A stretch of DNA of 64,000 nt from CAWHNT01 sp963830775. Its GTDB lineage: Bacteria > Pseudomonadota > Alphaproteobacteria > Geminicoccales > Geminicoccaceae. The stretch covers positions 124,001 through 188,000 of the forward strand of contig CAWHNT010000029.1 of NCBI GenBank assembly GCA_963830775.1, in the 5' to 3' direction. The translations under genes and the position numbers were made by a program. This document shows, piece after piece, positions 8,617 through 17,646 of this stretch; the first letter of the stretch is position 1, and every line of letters begins with the position of its first letter. Below the pieces are notes generated by a model that had not been told where the DNA came from, did not search any database, and saw nothing but the letters and a program-made list of their open reading frames with translations.

Positions 8617-10470
8617 GTGAGCGGCATCTTCGGCGCGTTCCGACGCGATGGCGGCCCACTGCCACAACACTGGCTGCCGACCATGCGCGCGACCATGACC
8701 GACTGGGCCCCCGATGGTGCCAGCAGCTGGACCGACGGCACTGCCTGCCTGGGCCAGGCCGCCCATCGACACGCCGAAGCCGCCACGAGCGCCTGCCCGA
8801 TGGCGCCCGAAGCCCAGCTCGCCTTCACCGCCACCGCCCGCCTCGACAACCGCGAAGAGCTGGCGGCCGACCTCGGCCTGTCCCCGGCCACGGCCGCCTC
8901 CCTCGCCGACGGCGACCTCGTGCTTCGCGCCTACCTCGCCTGGGGCCGAGCCTGCGTCGATCACCTGCTCGGGGACTGGTCGCTGGCCGCCTGGCACGCC
9001 GACGAGCGCCGGCTCTTCCTGGCCCGGGACCAGCATGGGCTCACCAGCCTCTACTATGTCGCCACCCCGCAGGCGTTCGCCTTCGCCTCCAGCCGCAAGG
9101 CACTCCTCGCCCTCGAAGCCGCCCCGGCCGAGATCGACGAGCTCTACCTTGCCCAGCTCCTGGTCCGCTGGGACGCACACCAGGGCGAGGCCACCGCCCA
9201 CCGGCACATCCGCCGCCTGCCACCGGCACACATGCTCGACGTGGACGGCACCGCCCTCCGCACCTCCCGCTACTGGGCCCCGGAAAACCTGCCCGAGCTG
9301 CGGCTGCGGCACGTCGACGACTATGTCGAGACCCTTACCGAGCTGTTCACGGCGGCCGTCAGCTCCCGCCTGCGCAGCGCGCGCCCCGTGGCAACCACCT
9401 TGAGCGGCGGGCTCGATTCCGGCGCCGTCGCCACCTTCGCCGCCCGCGAGCTTGCGGCTCGGGGAGAGCGCCTCAGGGCCTTCACCGCGACCCCGCTCCT
9501 GGCCGCGCACGCCTTCACCGACCCGGAGCGGATCGGGGACGAGCTGCCGCGCGCGCAGGCCGTGGCCGCGCACGCCGGCAACATCGACCTCCAGGCACTA
9601 CGCACCGGGATCACCCCGCTCGAAGGCATCCGGCGGATGCTGGCGATCACCGACGAGCCCAAGGACGCGGCCTCCAACGCGTTCTGGCTGGTCGATCTCC
9701 TGGCCGCCGTCGCCGACGCCGGCATCGGCACCCTCCTGGTCGGCCGCGGCGGCAACTGGACCATCTCCTGGGACGGCGGCACGTCATCCCCGCTGCCAGC
9801 GCCGGGCGAGCTGCCGTGGCGCGACGCCTCGGCCATCAACCCCGCCTTCGCACGCCGGCTGAACCTGGCGGAGCGCATGCGCGCCGACACCGGTCTCACC
9901 GGACCCGTGGACCCACCCTCGCCACGCGACCGCCGCCTCGCCATGCTGCTGCCCGGCCGCTGGAACGGCGGCTGCACGCTGGCCGAGCTCGGTGCCGCCC
10001 ACGGGCTGAGCCTGCGCGACCCGACCCTCGATACCCGCGTCATCGCCTTCTGCCTCAGGGTTCCCGACCGCTTCTTCACCGACCCCGCCACCGGCGAGGA
10101 CCGCCAGCTCGCCCGCCGCCTGACCAAGGGCCTGCTCCCCAACTCCGTCCGCCTCGCCAGGCCGCGCGGCCACCAGGCAGCCGACCTCGTCCCCCGCCTG
10201 CGCGCGAGCCGGGCCGAGATCGACGCCTGCCTGCGCCGGCTCGGGGCAGGGCCGGCCGCAGCCTATCTCGACCTCCGCCTGATGCGCCTCGTCTGGCAGG
10301 AGGCGCTCACCGTCGACGGACCCCGGACCAGCGGCCGGGCAACCTCGGTGCTGATGCGCGGGATCGGCGTCGGCCTCTTCATCGACCAGACCCTCGCAGG
10401 GTCCGATCGCCCCTTCCCGGAGAGCGCGCAGAAGGCTAATCAAAGCTCATCGAATGAACGTGAGAGTTGA
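8617..10470 (+). CDS. Asparagine synthetase-like lasso peptide cyclase (lasso C protein)
   Basis: A 617-residue protein with a class II glutamine amidotransferase-like N-terminal half and an asparagine synthetase C-terminal half. The ATP-pyrophosphatase loop SGGLDSGAVAT is at about residue 263. The GTG start gives MSGIFGAFRRDGG. The residue after Met is Ser, not the Cys needed for glutaminase activity, as is usual for lasso macrolactam synthetases that adenylate a side-chain carboxylate. With PqqD-like and transglutaminase-like genes downstream, lasso cyclase is much more likely than asparagine synthesis. First gene of the rightward cluster; codons are intact throughout. Confidence 0.85.
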   Translation: MSGIFGAFRRDGGPLPQHWLPTMRATMTDWAPDGASSWTDGTACLGQAAHRHAEAATSACPMAPEAQLAFTATARLDNREELAADLGLSPATAASLADGDLVLRAYLAWGRACVDHLLGDWSLAAWHADERRLFLARDQHGLTSLYYVATPQAFAFASSRKALLALEAAPAEIDELYLAQLLVRWDAHQGEATAHRHIRRLPPAHMLDVDGTALRTSRYWAPENLPELRLRHVDDYVETLTELFTAAVSSRLRSARPVATTLSGGLDSGAVATFAARELAARGERLRAFTATPLLAAHAFTDPERIGDELPRAQAVAAHAGNIDLQALRTGITPLEGIRRMLAITDEPKDAASNAFWLVDLLAAVADAGIGTLLVGRGGNWTISWDGGTSSPLPAPGELPWRDASAINPAFARRLNLAERMRADTGLTGPVDPPSPRDRRLAMLLPGRWNGGCTLAELGAAHGLSLRDPTLDTRVIAFCLRVPDRFFTDPATGEDRQLARRLTKGLLPNSVRLARPRGHQAADLVPRLRASRAEIDACLRRLGAGPAAAYLDLRLMRLVWQEALTVDGPRTSGRATSVLMRGIGVGLFIDQTLAGSDRPFPESAQKANQSSSNERES

Positions 10471-10473
10471 TCG

Positions 10474-10623
10474 ATGCGCGTGAGCGATGCCGAGCCCAAG
10501 CCCCTGCCCACAGCCCCGGCCGAGAAGGGGCGCACCAGCCCCGGCAAGCGGCCGTGGCGCCGGCCTGCCCTGGTCCGGGTCCCCATCCGGCAGACCCTCT
10601 CCCTCTCGCAGGACTTCAATTGA
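10474..10623 (+). CDS. Candidate lasso precursor peptide (49 aa)
   Basis: A 49-codon ORF starting ATG 10474, three bases after the cyclase stop, in the usual precursor slot. Residues 28-41 (WRRPALVRVPIRQT) match the leader pattern YxxPxLxxxGxxxxxT bound by B1 proteins, with Trp for Tyr and Pro for Gly. The Thr fits the conserved leader residue just before the cleavage site. Only LSLSQDFN follows before TGA, too short for a normal 13-20 residue core. The core may be lost to an indel, as in many genes here, or the true precursor may be elsewhere. The kinase frame continues directly after the stop. Confidence 0.5.
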   Translation: MRVSDAEPKPLPTAPAEKGRTSPGKRPWRRPALVRVPIRQTLSLSQDFN

Positions 10624-10635
10624 CCGACCAGCCAC

Positions 10636-11511
10636 TTGACCGTGCATAGCTGCGACACGTTCGGCCTCAGGCTGGGGCTGCCGATGCCCCTGGCCGGTCT
10701 GTCGGTGCCCAGCTCCGGGCCGCCCGACGCTCGCATGGTGCTGGGCCCATTGCCGCTGCCGCGAGGAAACGGCGATGGCCCACCCTGGGAGCTGGTCGGC
10801 GACACCGGCCTCCTGATGGGCCGGGCCTTTCGCGGGCTGGTCCGCGACGGGCACCACATCACCGTCGATCCCGGCGACGCCCCCACACCCGAGCGCGCGA
10901 TCCGTGCCCTCTTGCCCGGCCTCTTGGCAGCACTCCTCCAGCAGCGCGGGCTGCTCGTCCTCCATGCCAGTGCCGTGGCACGCGAGGGGGCTGCGGTCGT
11001 CGTCGCCGGCGCCTCGGGTGCCGGCAAGTCGACCCTGGTGGCTCGCCTCCTCGACGCCGGCTGGCGGCTGCTGTCGGACGACGTGGTCGCGATCCGCCTC
11101 GCACCCGACGGAACGCCGTCGGTCCTCCCCGGGCCGCCGCACTACCGGCTCTGCCGCGACGCCAGCCTCCGCCTGGGCCTGCCCCACCCGGAACCCGCCG
11201 GCCGCAAGCGGCTGGTGCCGGTCCCGGACCGCGCCGCTCAGGGGCCCGCCCGTCTGCGCGCGATCTACACGCTGGAGACCCACGGATCGGCCCGCGTCGA
11301 GGCCGAGGACCTGCGCGGAGCCGCCCGCCCCGGCAGCCTGATCGCCCAGCTCTACGGGCCGTCTCCGGTCGCGGCTCGGCAGGCTCTGTTCCGTCAGGTC
11401 ACCGCAGTCGCCGCCCGCGCGCGCGTGCGCCGTCTCCGCCGCCCTGCCGGCCGCTGGAGCGCCGACGAGCTTGCCCAGACCATCGACCGTGAAGGGAGCC
11501 TGCCCGCGTGA
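10636..11511 (+). CDS. HPr kinase-like lasso peptide kinase
   Basis: A 291-residue protein related to the HprK C-terminal kinase domain. It has a Walker A loop GASGAGKST near residue 128 and the LSDDVVAI strand that carries the catalytic acid. The HPr-specific N-terminal half and PTS partners are absent. In lasso clusters such kinases phosphorylate the C-terminal residue of the precursor, and the neighbours fit that role. TTG 10636 or GTG 10642 could be the start; neither has a clear ribosome site. The stop overlaps the PqqD-like start (GTGA). Confidence 0.75.
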   Translation: MTVHSCDTFGLRLGLPMPLAGLSVPSSGPPDARMVLGPLPLPRGNGDGPPWELVGDTGLLMGRAFRGLVRDGHHITVDPGDAPTPERAIRALLPGLLAALLQQRGLLVLHASAVAREGAAVVVAGASGAGKSTLVARLLDAGWRLLSDDVVAIRLAPDGTPSVLPGPPHYRLCRDASLRLGLPHPEPAGRKRLVPVPDRAAQGPARLRAIYTLETHGSARVEAEDLRGAARPGSLIAQLYGPSPVAARQALFRQVTAVAARARVRRLRRPAGRWSADELAQTIDREGSLPA

Positions 11512-11813
11512 GACACCGCCACCCGATCCCGCCCGATGCCCTCCTGGCCCGCGCCGACGATGTGATGTCGGCCGAGTCGGACGACGAGCTGGTGATGATG
11601 CGGCTCGAAGCCGATCACTATTACGGCCTCGACCCGGTCGGCCGCCGCGTCTGGGAGCTGCTGGCCGAGCCCGCCACCGCCGCTGCCCTGTGCTGCACCT
11701 TGTGCGACGAGTTCGAGGTCGACGAGGGCCGCTGCCTCGCCGAGCTCCTGCCCTTCCTGGGCGAGCTCGCGGCCGAGGGGATCGTCCGTGTCGAGCACCA
11801 GCGTCCGGCCTGA
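11508..11813 (+). CDS. PqqD-like lasso leader-binding protein (B1)
   Basis: A 101-residue PqqD-family protein, the RiPP recognition element that binds the precursor leader and delivers it to the protease. The typical pattern is visible: DELVMMRLEADHYYGLDPVGRRVWELL, then a helical segment CDEFEVDEGRCLAELLPFLGEL. The start (GTG 11508) overlaps the kinase stop and the 3' end overlaps the B2 start by 26 bases, so translation should be coupled. Confidence 0.85.
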   Translation: MRHRHPIPPDALLARADDVMSAESDDELVMMRLEADHYYGLDPVGRRVWELLAEPATAAALCCTLCDEFEVDEGRCLAELLPFLGELAAEGIVRVEHQRPA

Positions 11814-12231
11814 CGCCGGGCGTGCAGCACTGCTCGCCGAGGCGCTGCTGTGGCTGACGGTCGCCCGCCTCCTCATGTCCATGCTGCCGTTCCGCCGGGT
11901 TGCCGCCCTTCTGGGCCTCGAGGAGTCCCGCCTGCCGTCACCGTCCCGCCCGGTTGACCCGGCGACGCTGGCGGCGGTGGGCTGGGTGATCCCCGCACTG
12001 GCGCGGCGCCTGCCCTGGTCCTCGACCTGCCTCGTGCGGGCGCTGGCCGGTGCCCGCCTGCTGCGCCGGCGCGACGTGCCGGTCACTCTCCACCTCGGCG
12101 CCCGGTCAGCCGGCAACGGCACGCTGCTGGCCCATGCCTGGCTGAGCGCCGGCGGGCGGATCCTGCTGGGCGAGCGTGACGCTGCGGGCTGCCACCTGCT
12201 CGCCACCTTCGAGACCGCCCCTGCAACCTGA
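11788..12231 (+). CDS. Transglutaminase-like lasso leader peptidase (B2)
   Basis: A 147-residue protein of the lasso B2 family (transglutaminase-like cysteine protease) that removes the leader. The catalytic cysteine lies in WSSTCLVRALAGARLLRRR near residue 78 and the histidine in LLAHAWLSAGG near residue 116. A hydrophobic N-terminal segment precedes the domain, as in other B2 proteins. It overlaps B1, forming a split B protein. Length is normal. Confidence 0.85.
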   Translation: MSSTSVRPDAGRAALLAEALLWLTVARLLMSMLPFRRVAALLGLEESRLPSPSRPVDPATLAAVGWVIPALARRLPWSSTCLVRALAGARLLRRRDVPVTLHLGARSAGNGTLLAHAWLSAGGRILLGERDAAGCHLLATFETAPAT

Positions 12232-13421
12232 TCCTGCCGAGATCGTGGTCCGGGTCCTGCGCGAGCCCGCAGGCGGCCGACCGCATCGTCCCCGCTGCCG
12301 CATGGCCCACCATTGCCAGAACCGCGGACCGGCTCGGCATCGCCCCGCTGCTGCACCACAAGCTCCGCCACGCCGGCACCCACACGCTGCTCCCGCCCGA
12401 GCCCGCCGCCTTCCTCAAGGAGGCCCACCAGCGCAGCCTCGTGCGCAATCTCCGCCTCTATGCCGAGCTCGCCGAGGTCCTGGCGGCCCTGTCCCGGCGC
12501 GGCGTCGAGGCCCTCATCCTCAAGGGCGCCCACCTCGCGGCCACCGTCTACGCCGACCCGGGTGCGCGCCTGATCCGGGACCTCGACCTCCTGGTCCGCC
12601 GTGAGGCCCTGCCCGCCGCCGTGGCAGCCCTGGAAGCGCTCGGCTATCGCTCTCCTGTAGGCAGCCTGCAGCTCAAGGTGACCTCGCACCATCTGCCCCG
12701 CTTCATGCGCGCCGGGCGGACCGCGATCGAGCTGCACTGGCGGCTGAGCATGGACAGCGACGATCCGCCGGGCTTATGGGAGCGCGCGATCCAGGTGGCA
12801 GCACCGGGCATCAACGCGCGCGGCCTGGGCCCGACGGACCTGCTCCTGCACCTGGCACTCCATGCCGCCCGCAGCCACCGCTGCCACATGGGCCTGCGCC
12901 CCTGGCACGACATGGCGCTGACCATGCAGCATTACGCGGCCGCCCTCGACTGGGACCTGCTGGTGCGCAGCTGCCGCGAGCAGGACGCCACCCGCCCCGC
13001 CGCCCTGGCCTTCCTGCTCGCCCACGACCTCGCCGGCGCCGAGCCGCCAGCAACGCTGGAGCATCGCCTCGTCGCGGAGCCAGTCCCGAGCGGCGTCGTG
13101 GCCTTCGCCCGGGCGCGGTCCCTGACGGAGCCGACCATGCGCTCCTCCTTCTCGGAGCACGCGATGGCGTTTGCGGCGGGCTCGCTGCGCACACGGCTCA
13201 GGGTCGGCCTCGCCCGCCTCTTCCCACCGCCGCCGCCCGCAGCCGGGACCCGCACCGGCCGGACCGCCTCATGGCACCTGTTGGTGGCCTATGCCCGCCG
13301 TGCCCGAGACCTGTTGCTCGGGTACGGCGGCCTCCTCCTGGGCCCGCTCGGCCTCGGACGGCAGCGCCGTCAGGCCCTTGCCGCCGAGATGACCCTGGCC
13401 TCCTGGCTGAGCGGCCGGTAG
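12221..13421 (+). CDS. Nucleotidyltransferase family protein (NTP_transf_5), lasso-cluster associated
   Basis: A roughly 400-residue protein of the nucleotidyltransferase family common in RiPP and lasso clusters. The nucleotide-binding element is ALILKGAHLAATVYADPGARLIRDLDLLV; the domain begins earlier at WPTIARTADRLGIAPLLHHKL. The frame is open from about 12258 to 13421 but has no standard start before GTG 12441, which lies inside the domain. The sequence before 12257 makes sense in another frame (DPAEIVVRVL), so an indel near 12257 is likely and the exact start near 12221 is unresolved. In a studied cluster such an enzyme decorates a kinase-phosphorylated lasso peptide. Confidence 0.72.
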
Positions 13422-13465
13422 CAGGCACCATCCGGAGTCGGGAGAATGACTGCGGCGAGGGCAAG

Positions 13466-13504
13466 GGGTTCCGCGCGGCCATGGCAGGAACGCGAGAGGA
13501 ACCC
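13466..13504. terminator. Weak inverted repeat between convergent genes
   Basis: GGGTTCC (13466-13472) and GGAACCC (13498-13504) form a 7-bp stem with a 25-base loop in the short gap between the converging lasso cluster and the GGDEF/EAL gene. No T-run follows. A bidirectional terminator is possible from position only. Confidence 0.2.
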
Positions 13505-13509
13505 GTGGC

Positions 13510-16500
13510 TCACCCGGGTGCAGCCGGCCCGGTGACCCGCAGCGCGCTCTCGCTCGGCCTGATGAGTCGAAGCATCGGCTCGGTCCTGGTGGCCTGGAGG
13601 CCACGGACCGCCCAGGTCACCTCCTCGGCCGGCAGCGGCCGCGCCAGCAGGTAGCCCTGCGCCTCGTCGCAGCCGACGCCCAGGAGGAACGCGCGCTGGG
13701 CCTCGGTCTCCACCCCCTCGGCCACGATCCGCCGGCCGATCCGGTGGGTCAGGCCGACGAGGGCCGTGATCACGGCCTCGACATTGCCCGAACGGCCGGT
13801 CTCGGCCACGAAGCTGCGGTCGATCTTGATCCGCTGGAAGGGCAGGCGGGCGAGGTAGGTGAGGGAGCTGTAGCCGGTCCCGAAATCATCGATGGAGAGG
13901 CCCACGCCCAGACGCTCGAGCTCGATCAGGGCCTCCTCGCTGGTGCGGTCGAAGAGCACGGTCTCGGTGATCTCGAGCTCCAGCATCTGCGCTGCCAGGC
14001 CGTGCCGGGTCAGCTGGGCGCGGACGAGGTCGACGAGCCCGCCGCGCCGGGTCTGGTGGGCGGAGAGGTTGACGGCCACCCGCAGGTGCAGCCCCTGGTC
14101 GAGCCAGAGGCGGGCCTGCCGGCAGGCCTCGCCCAGCACCCACTCGCCCAAGGGCAGGATCAGCCCCGTGGCCTCCGCCACCGGGATGAACGTGCCGGGC
14201 ATGATGAGGCTGCCGTTCGGGTGCCGCCAGCGCACCAGCGCCTCCACCCCGACCGCGGCCCCGCTGCGGAGATCGAACTGCGGCTGGTAGTGGAGGACGA
14301 GCTCACCCCGCTCGATGGCGCGCCGCAGCCCGTGCTCGACGCTGCGGCGCGCCCTGACCTCGGCCCGCAGCTCGTCGCTGAACAGGCAGATCCGGTTCCG
14401 CCCCAGGGCCTTGGCCCGGTAGAGGGCGATGTCCGCGTGCTTCACCAATTCGTCGCTGCTGCCGGCAGCGTCGGGGAAGACGGCGATCCCGATGCTGCCG
14501 CTGACCTTGACCGGGACCTGCTCGATCATGGCGGGCTCGCGGATCGCGGCCAGCAGCTTCTCGGCCACCGCCACGGCATCGTGGGCGTCGACGATCTCCG
14601 GCAGGAGCACCGCGAACTCGTCCCCGCCCAGCCGGGCCACCGTGTCGCTCGTACGCACGCAGGCCAGGAGGCGCTCCGCGACGATCCGGATCAGCGCGTC
14701 GCCCGCCGGATGGCCCAGCGTGTCGTTGACCTCCTTGAACTGGTCGAGATCGACGAAGAGCACCGCAGCCCGGCACAGGCGGCGCTCGGCCAGGGCCAGC
14801 GCCTGGGCCAGGCGGTCGCCGAGCAGGGTCCGGTTGGGGAGCCCGGTCAGCGGGTCGTGGAGGGAGAGATGGCGGATCTGCTGCTGGGCCTCGACCTGCT
14901 CGGTCACGTCCTTGACGAGGCTCAAGACCACCCTGCCGCCCTCCTCGAGCGGGGTCATCGAGCTGTACCACCGGCAGTGACGGACCCGGCCCTTGCGGGT
15001 AAGGCAGCGAAAGCTGCCGACGATCCGGGTCTCCTGGCCGCTGGCGAGCTCCTCCCAGGCCCGTGCCGCCGCCGCCTGGTCCTCGGGGTCGATCAGCTCC
15101 AGCTCCTCGAACGTGCGCCCTACCGCCTCCTCCTCGCTCCAGCCGAAGATGCTCTCCGCCCGCCCGGTCCAGCGGCGCACGCGGGGAGGTTCGCCGGCGA
15201 CGGCGGCAAGCGACCACTCGATCACGCTCAGTGGGCTGTGGTCGAGCAGCTCTTCCAGGAGACGGCGGGTGCGATCCACCTTGCGCTTGGCCTCGACCTC
15301 CTCGGTGATGTCGCGCCCGCTGCCGCGATAGCCGCGGAAGGTGCCCGCTTCATCGAAGACCGGCTTGCCGCTGCTGCTCAGCCACCGGAGCCGGCCGTCG
15401 GGACCCCGGCGCGGACGCACGTAATCGCGGAACGGGCGGTGCTGGTTCAGCTGCAGGGCATGGGCGGCGAGGTCGCTGGGCAGCTCTTCCGGGCTCGCGA
15501 GCTCCTCGCGACGTCGGCCGAGCAGGGCGGCGACATCGATCCCGGTGATGGCCTCGAACCGCGGCGAGATCCAGGTGAAGCGGAGCTGGGCGTCCTGCTC
15601 CCAGAACCAGTCCGAGGCGGATTCGGCGAAGTCGCGGAACTGCTGCTCGCCCGCTGCCAGCGCGGCAGTCGCCCGCCTGACCCGCTGCTGCAGCTGCCAC
15701 ACCCACACCGCCGCCAGCAGCAGGCTCGCCATGGCCACGGCGAGGGTGGTGCCGATCTGGCGCACCAGCCGCTCGCGCCGGACGACCTCCCCCCGCACCG
15801 GGTCGTAGATGAGGCGCCCGAGATCCGGCATCTGCCGCAGCTGCCCGGAGTCGCGCATCACCTCGGCCATCCGGCCCCAGCGCACCGGGTTCATGTGCCC
15901 GATCGCCACCTGCTCGGGCCGCACCAGCCGCCGCATCCCCTCGGCCTGCGCCAGGTTGTAGGCCAGGGGATCGGGCAAGGTTCGCACGGTAGGCAGCTCG
16001 CGCGCGATCCGTGCCGCCAGCTCGGGCGCGTGATCGAACGCGTAGCGCCAGCCGCGAAGGCTTGCCGCCAGGAAGGCCTCCGTGAGGGCCGGCCGCTGAT
16101 GAGCGGTGGCCTGCTGCGTGAACAGGCTGTCGCCGTAGAAGTCGATGCCGTAGCTGGCCGGACGCAGCTCCCGCACCGCGATCCCCAGCTCCTTCGCCCG
16201 CAGCGGAAGCGCTATCCCATAGCCCGGAATGACGTCCACCAGGCCGGCTCCGAGATCGTTGAGGGAGCTGGCGGTGAGGGAACGGTGCTGATCCGGTCCG
16301 GATCGATACCTTCGACCCGCAGCATGGCCCGGATTTCCACGTCGACAAGGTCGCCTGGCTTGCGGGCCATCCGCAGCGGCAGCAGGTCGACGGGCCGCTC
16401 GAGCGGGGTGTCGGCGCGGGCGTAGAGCGCTGTCCCGCTGGTCTGGAATATCGACGCCAGCACGGTAAGCCCGGGCCCGCGCTCGTTGCCGACCAGGATG

Positions 16501-16763
16501 TCGGCGGCACCGATCCCGAAGTCGGCCGCACCCGAGCGGACTGCCTCGATCTGCGTCGATGACCGTGCCGTCGGTCGAAGGGCCGAACGGATGTCGACCT
16601 CGATCCCCTCGGCCGCGTAGTAGCCCTGCCAGAGCGCTGCGTAGTAGCCCGCGAACTGGAACTGGTGGTCCCAGCGGAGCTGGAGCGACACCTTCTCGGC
16701 CCCTTCGGCCGAGCGCCCCAAGCCCAGGGCGAGTGCCACGAGCAGCAGGAACGTAACCCGCAT
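13510..16763 (-). CDS. NMT1/THI5-like sensor with PAS-PAS-GGDEF-EAL domains, one frameshift
   Basis: About 1085 residues across one indel near 16285. Order: signal peptide (1-22), periplasmic NMT1/THI5-like solute-binding domain (about 24-325; RWDHQFQFAGYYAALWQGYYA, later DVIPGYGIALPLRAKELGI), membrane helix near 345, two PAS domains, GGDEF (ARLGGDEFAVLL near 712), EAL (GVEALVRWRHPNG near 841, IDDFGTGYSSL near 957). Both catalytic signatures look intact, so it could make and break c-di-GMP in response to a periplasmic ligand, perhaps a pyrimidine, nitrate or sulfonate-like compound. Convergent with the lasso cluster. Confidence 0.85.
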
Positions 16764-16792
16764 CCATCCCCCGCGACCCGCCTCACAAGGCG

Positions 16793-16823
16793 AAATCCTT
16801 AATCGCTATTCAACCAAGGATTT
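16793..16823. promoter_or_regulatory. Perfect 8-bp inverted repeat upstream of the GGDEF/EAL gene
   Basis: AAATCCTT (16793-16800) and AAGGATTT (16816-16823) are perfect arms around a 15-base AT-rich spacer. Outside them GGCG and CGCC extend the symmetry with small offsets. It sits 30-60 bases before the start at 16763, where an operator or a 5' UTR hairpin would act. The low GC contrasts with the surroundings. Function is inferred. Confidence 0.4.
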
Positions 16824-17003
16824 TAGCGCCTGGCAATCGCGAAATCAGCCTCTGGTCTAGGGCCGATCCGCTTGCGGGCTCAATCGTCGTCCTTGCGGGT
16901 TGAAATCCCTGCTGTGTAGACAGACGTACCACCAGACGATCCAGGTCGGGAAGCTCGACCGCCCCGCCCTCCTGCCCAAAGAAGCCCCGGACAAGACGAA
17001 ATC

Positions 17004-17534
17004 ATGCCCACGGTCAAAATCCACTATGATGGGTGGATCTGCCTGCCCACCGGCCTGTGCCAGGCCCTTGGCCTGAACCCGGGCGACCGGCTGGCGGCCG
17101 AGCTGGTCGAAGGCGAGCTCGTCTTGCAGCCCGTGGCCGGGCGTGCCGGCCGGACCGCCAGCGTTGGTCCCGACGGGTCTTTGCCCGCCAAGCGCAAGCG
17201 CGGCAGGCCACGGAAGGACGCCGTCGCCGAGCCCGCGGACGCCGCCCCGAAGAAGCGCGGCCGGCCCCGCAAGGTCGTCGCCGCCGCGGAGCCTGAGCCC
17301 GTGGCGGATCAACCCGCGAGCCGCGAGCCCTGGATCCTGCGCAAGAAGTCCGACCTGCCGTCGCCGGCGCCGACCATGGGCGAGCCTTCCCCGCCCGCGC
17401 GCGGTCCCGAGATGCGGCACGACAACGGGTTCTCGTTCGAGGAGCGCCGCCCCTTCCGCCAGGTCGAGGTGCGCAAGCTTGGTCCCGGCCGCGGCCACAA
17501 CCGGCCGCAGTCGCCGGCCCGCCTGCGGGGCTAG
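17004..17534 (+). CDS. AbrB-like N-terminal domain protein with two AT-hooks
   Basis: A 176-residue protein. Residues 1-45 form a SpoVT/AbrB-like swapped-hairpin domain ([38 protein letters not shown]). A basic linker carries two AT-hook cores, [10 protein letters not shown] and KKRGRPRKV, near residues 54-62 and 75-85. The tail is proline-rich and disordered. AbrB domains dimerise and bind DNA, and AT-hooks bind the minor groove of AT-rich DNA, so this is probably a regulator or nucleoid-associated protein suited to AT-poor chromosomes. Its own upstream region is unusually AT-rich. Confidence 0.75.
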   Translation: MPTVKIHYDGWICLPTGLCQALGLNPGDRLAAELVEGELVLQPVAGRAGRTASVGPDGSLPAKRKRGRPRKDAVAEPADAAPKKRGRPRKVVAAAEPEPVADQPASREPWILRKKSDLPSPAPTMGEPSPPARGPEMRHDNGFSFEERRPFRQVEVRKLGPGRGHNRPQSPARLRG

Positions 17535-17646
17535 CCCGGCCCCTGCGCGGGCGTCCGGGCCGCCATGCGCTCCAGCGGTTCCTGACCCGTCCCCATCCGC
17601 GACGCCTGCCCTACCTTGGCGCTGCACAAGCCAGAGGAGGACCGGC

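Noticed and set aside
8617..10470. Asparagine synthetase (asnB) for amino-acid synthesis
   Set aside because: No catalytic Cys at position 2, and its neighbours are B1, B2 and kinase genes typical of lasso clusters.
10467..10649. Alternative 60-residue ORF over the precursor slot
   Set aside because: It overlaps the better-positioned 49-codon ORF and lacks the leader pattern; kept only as a possible source of the missing core after a frameshift.
10636..11511. HPr kinase/phosphorylase of carbon catabolite control
   Set aside because: It lacks the N-terminal HPr-kinase half and PTS genes, and it lies inside a lasso-type operon.
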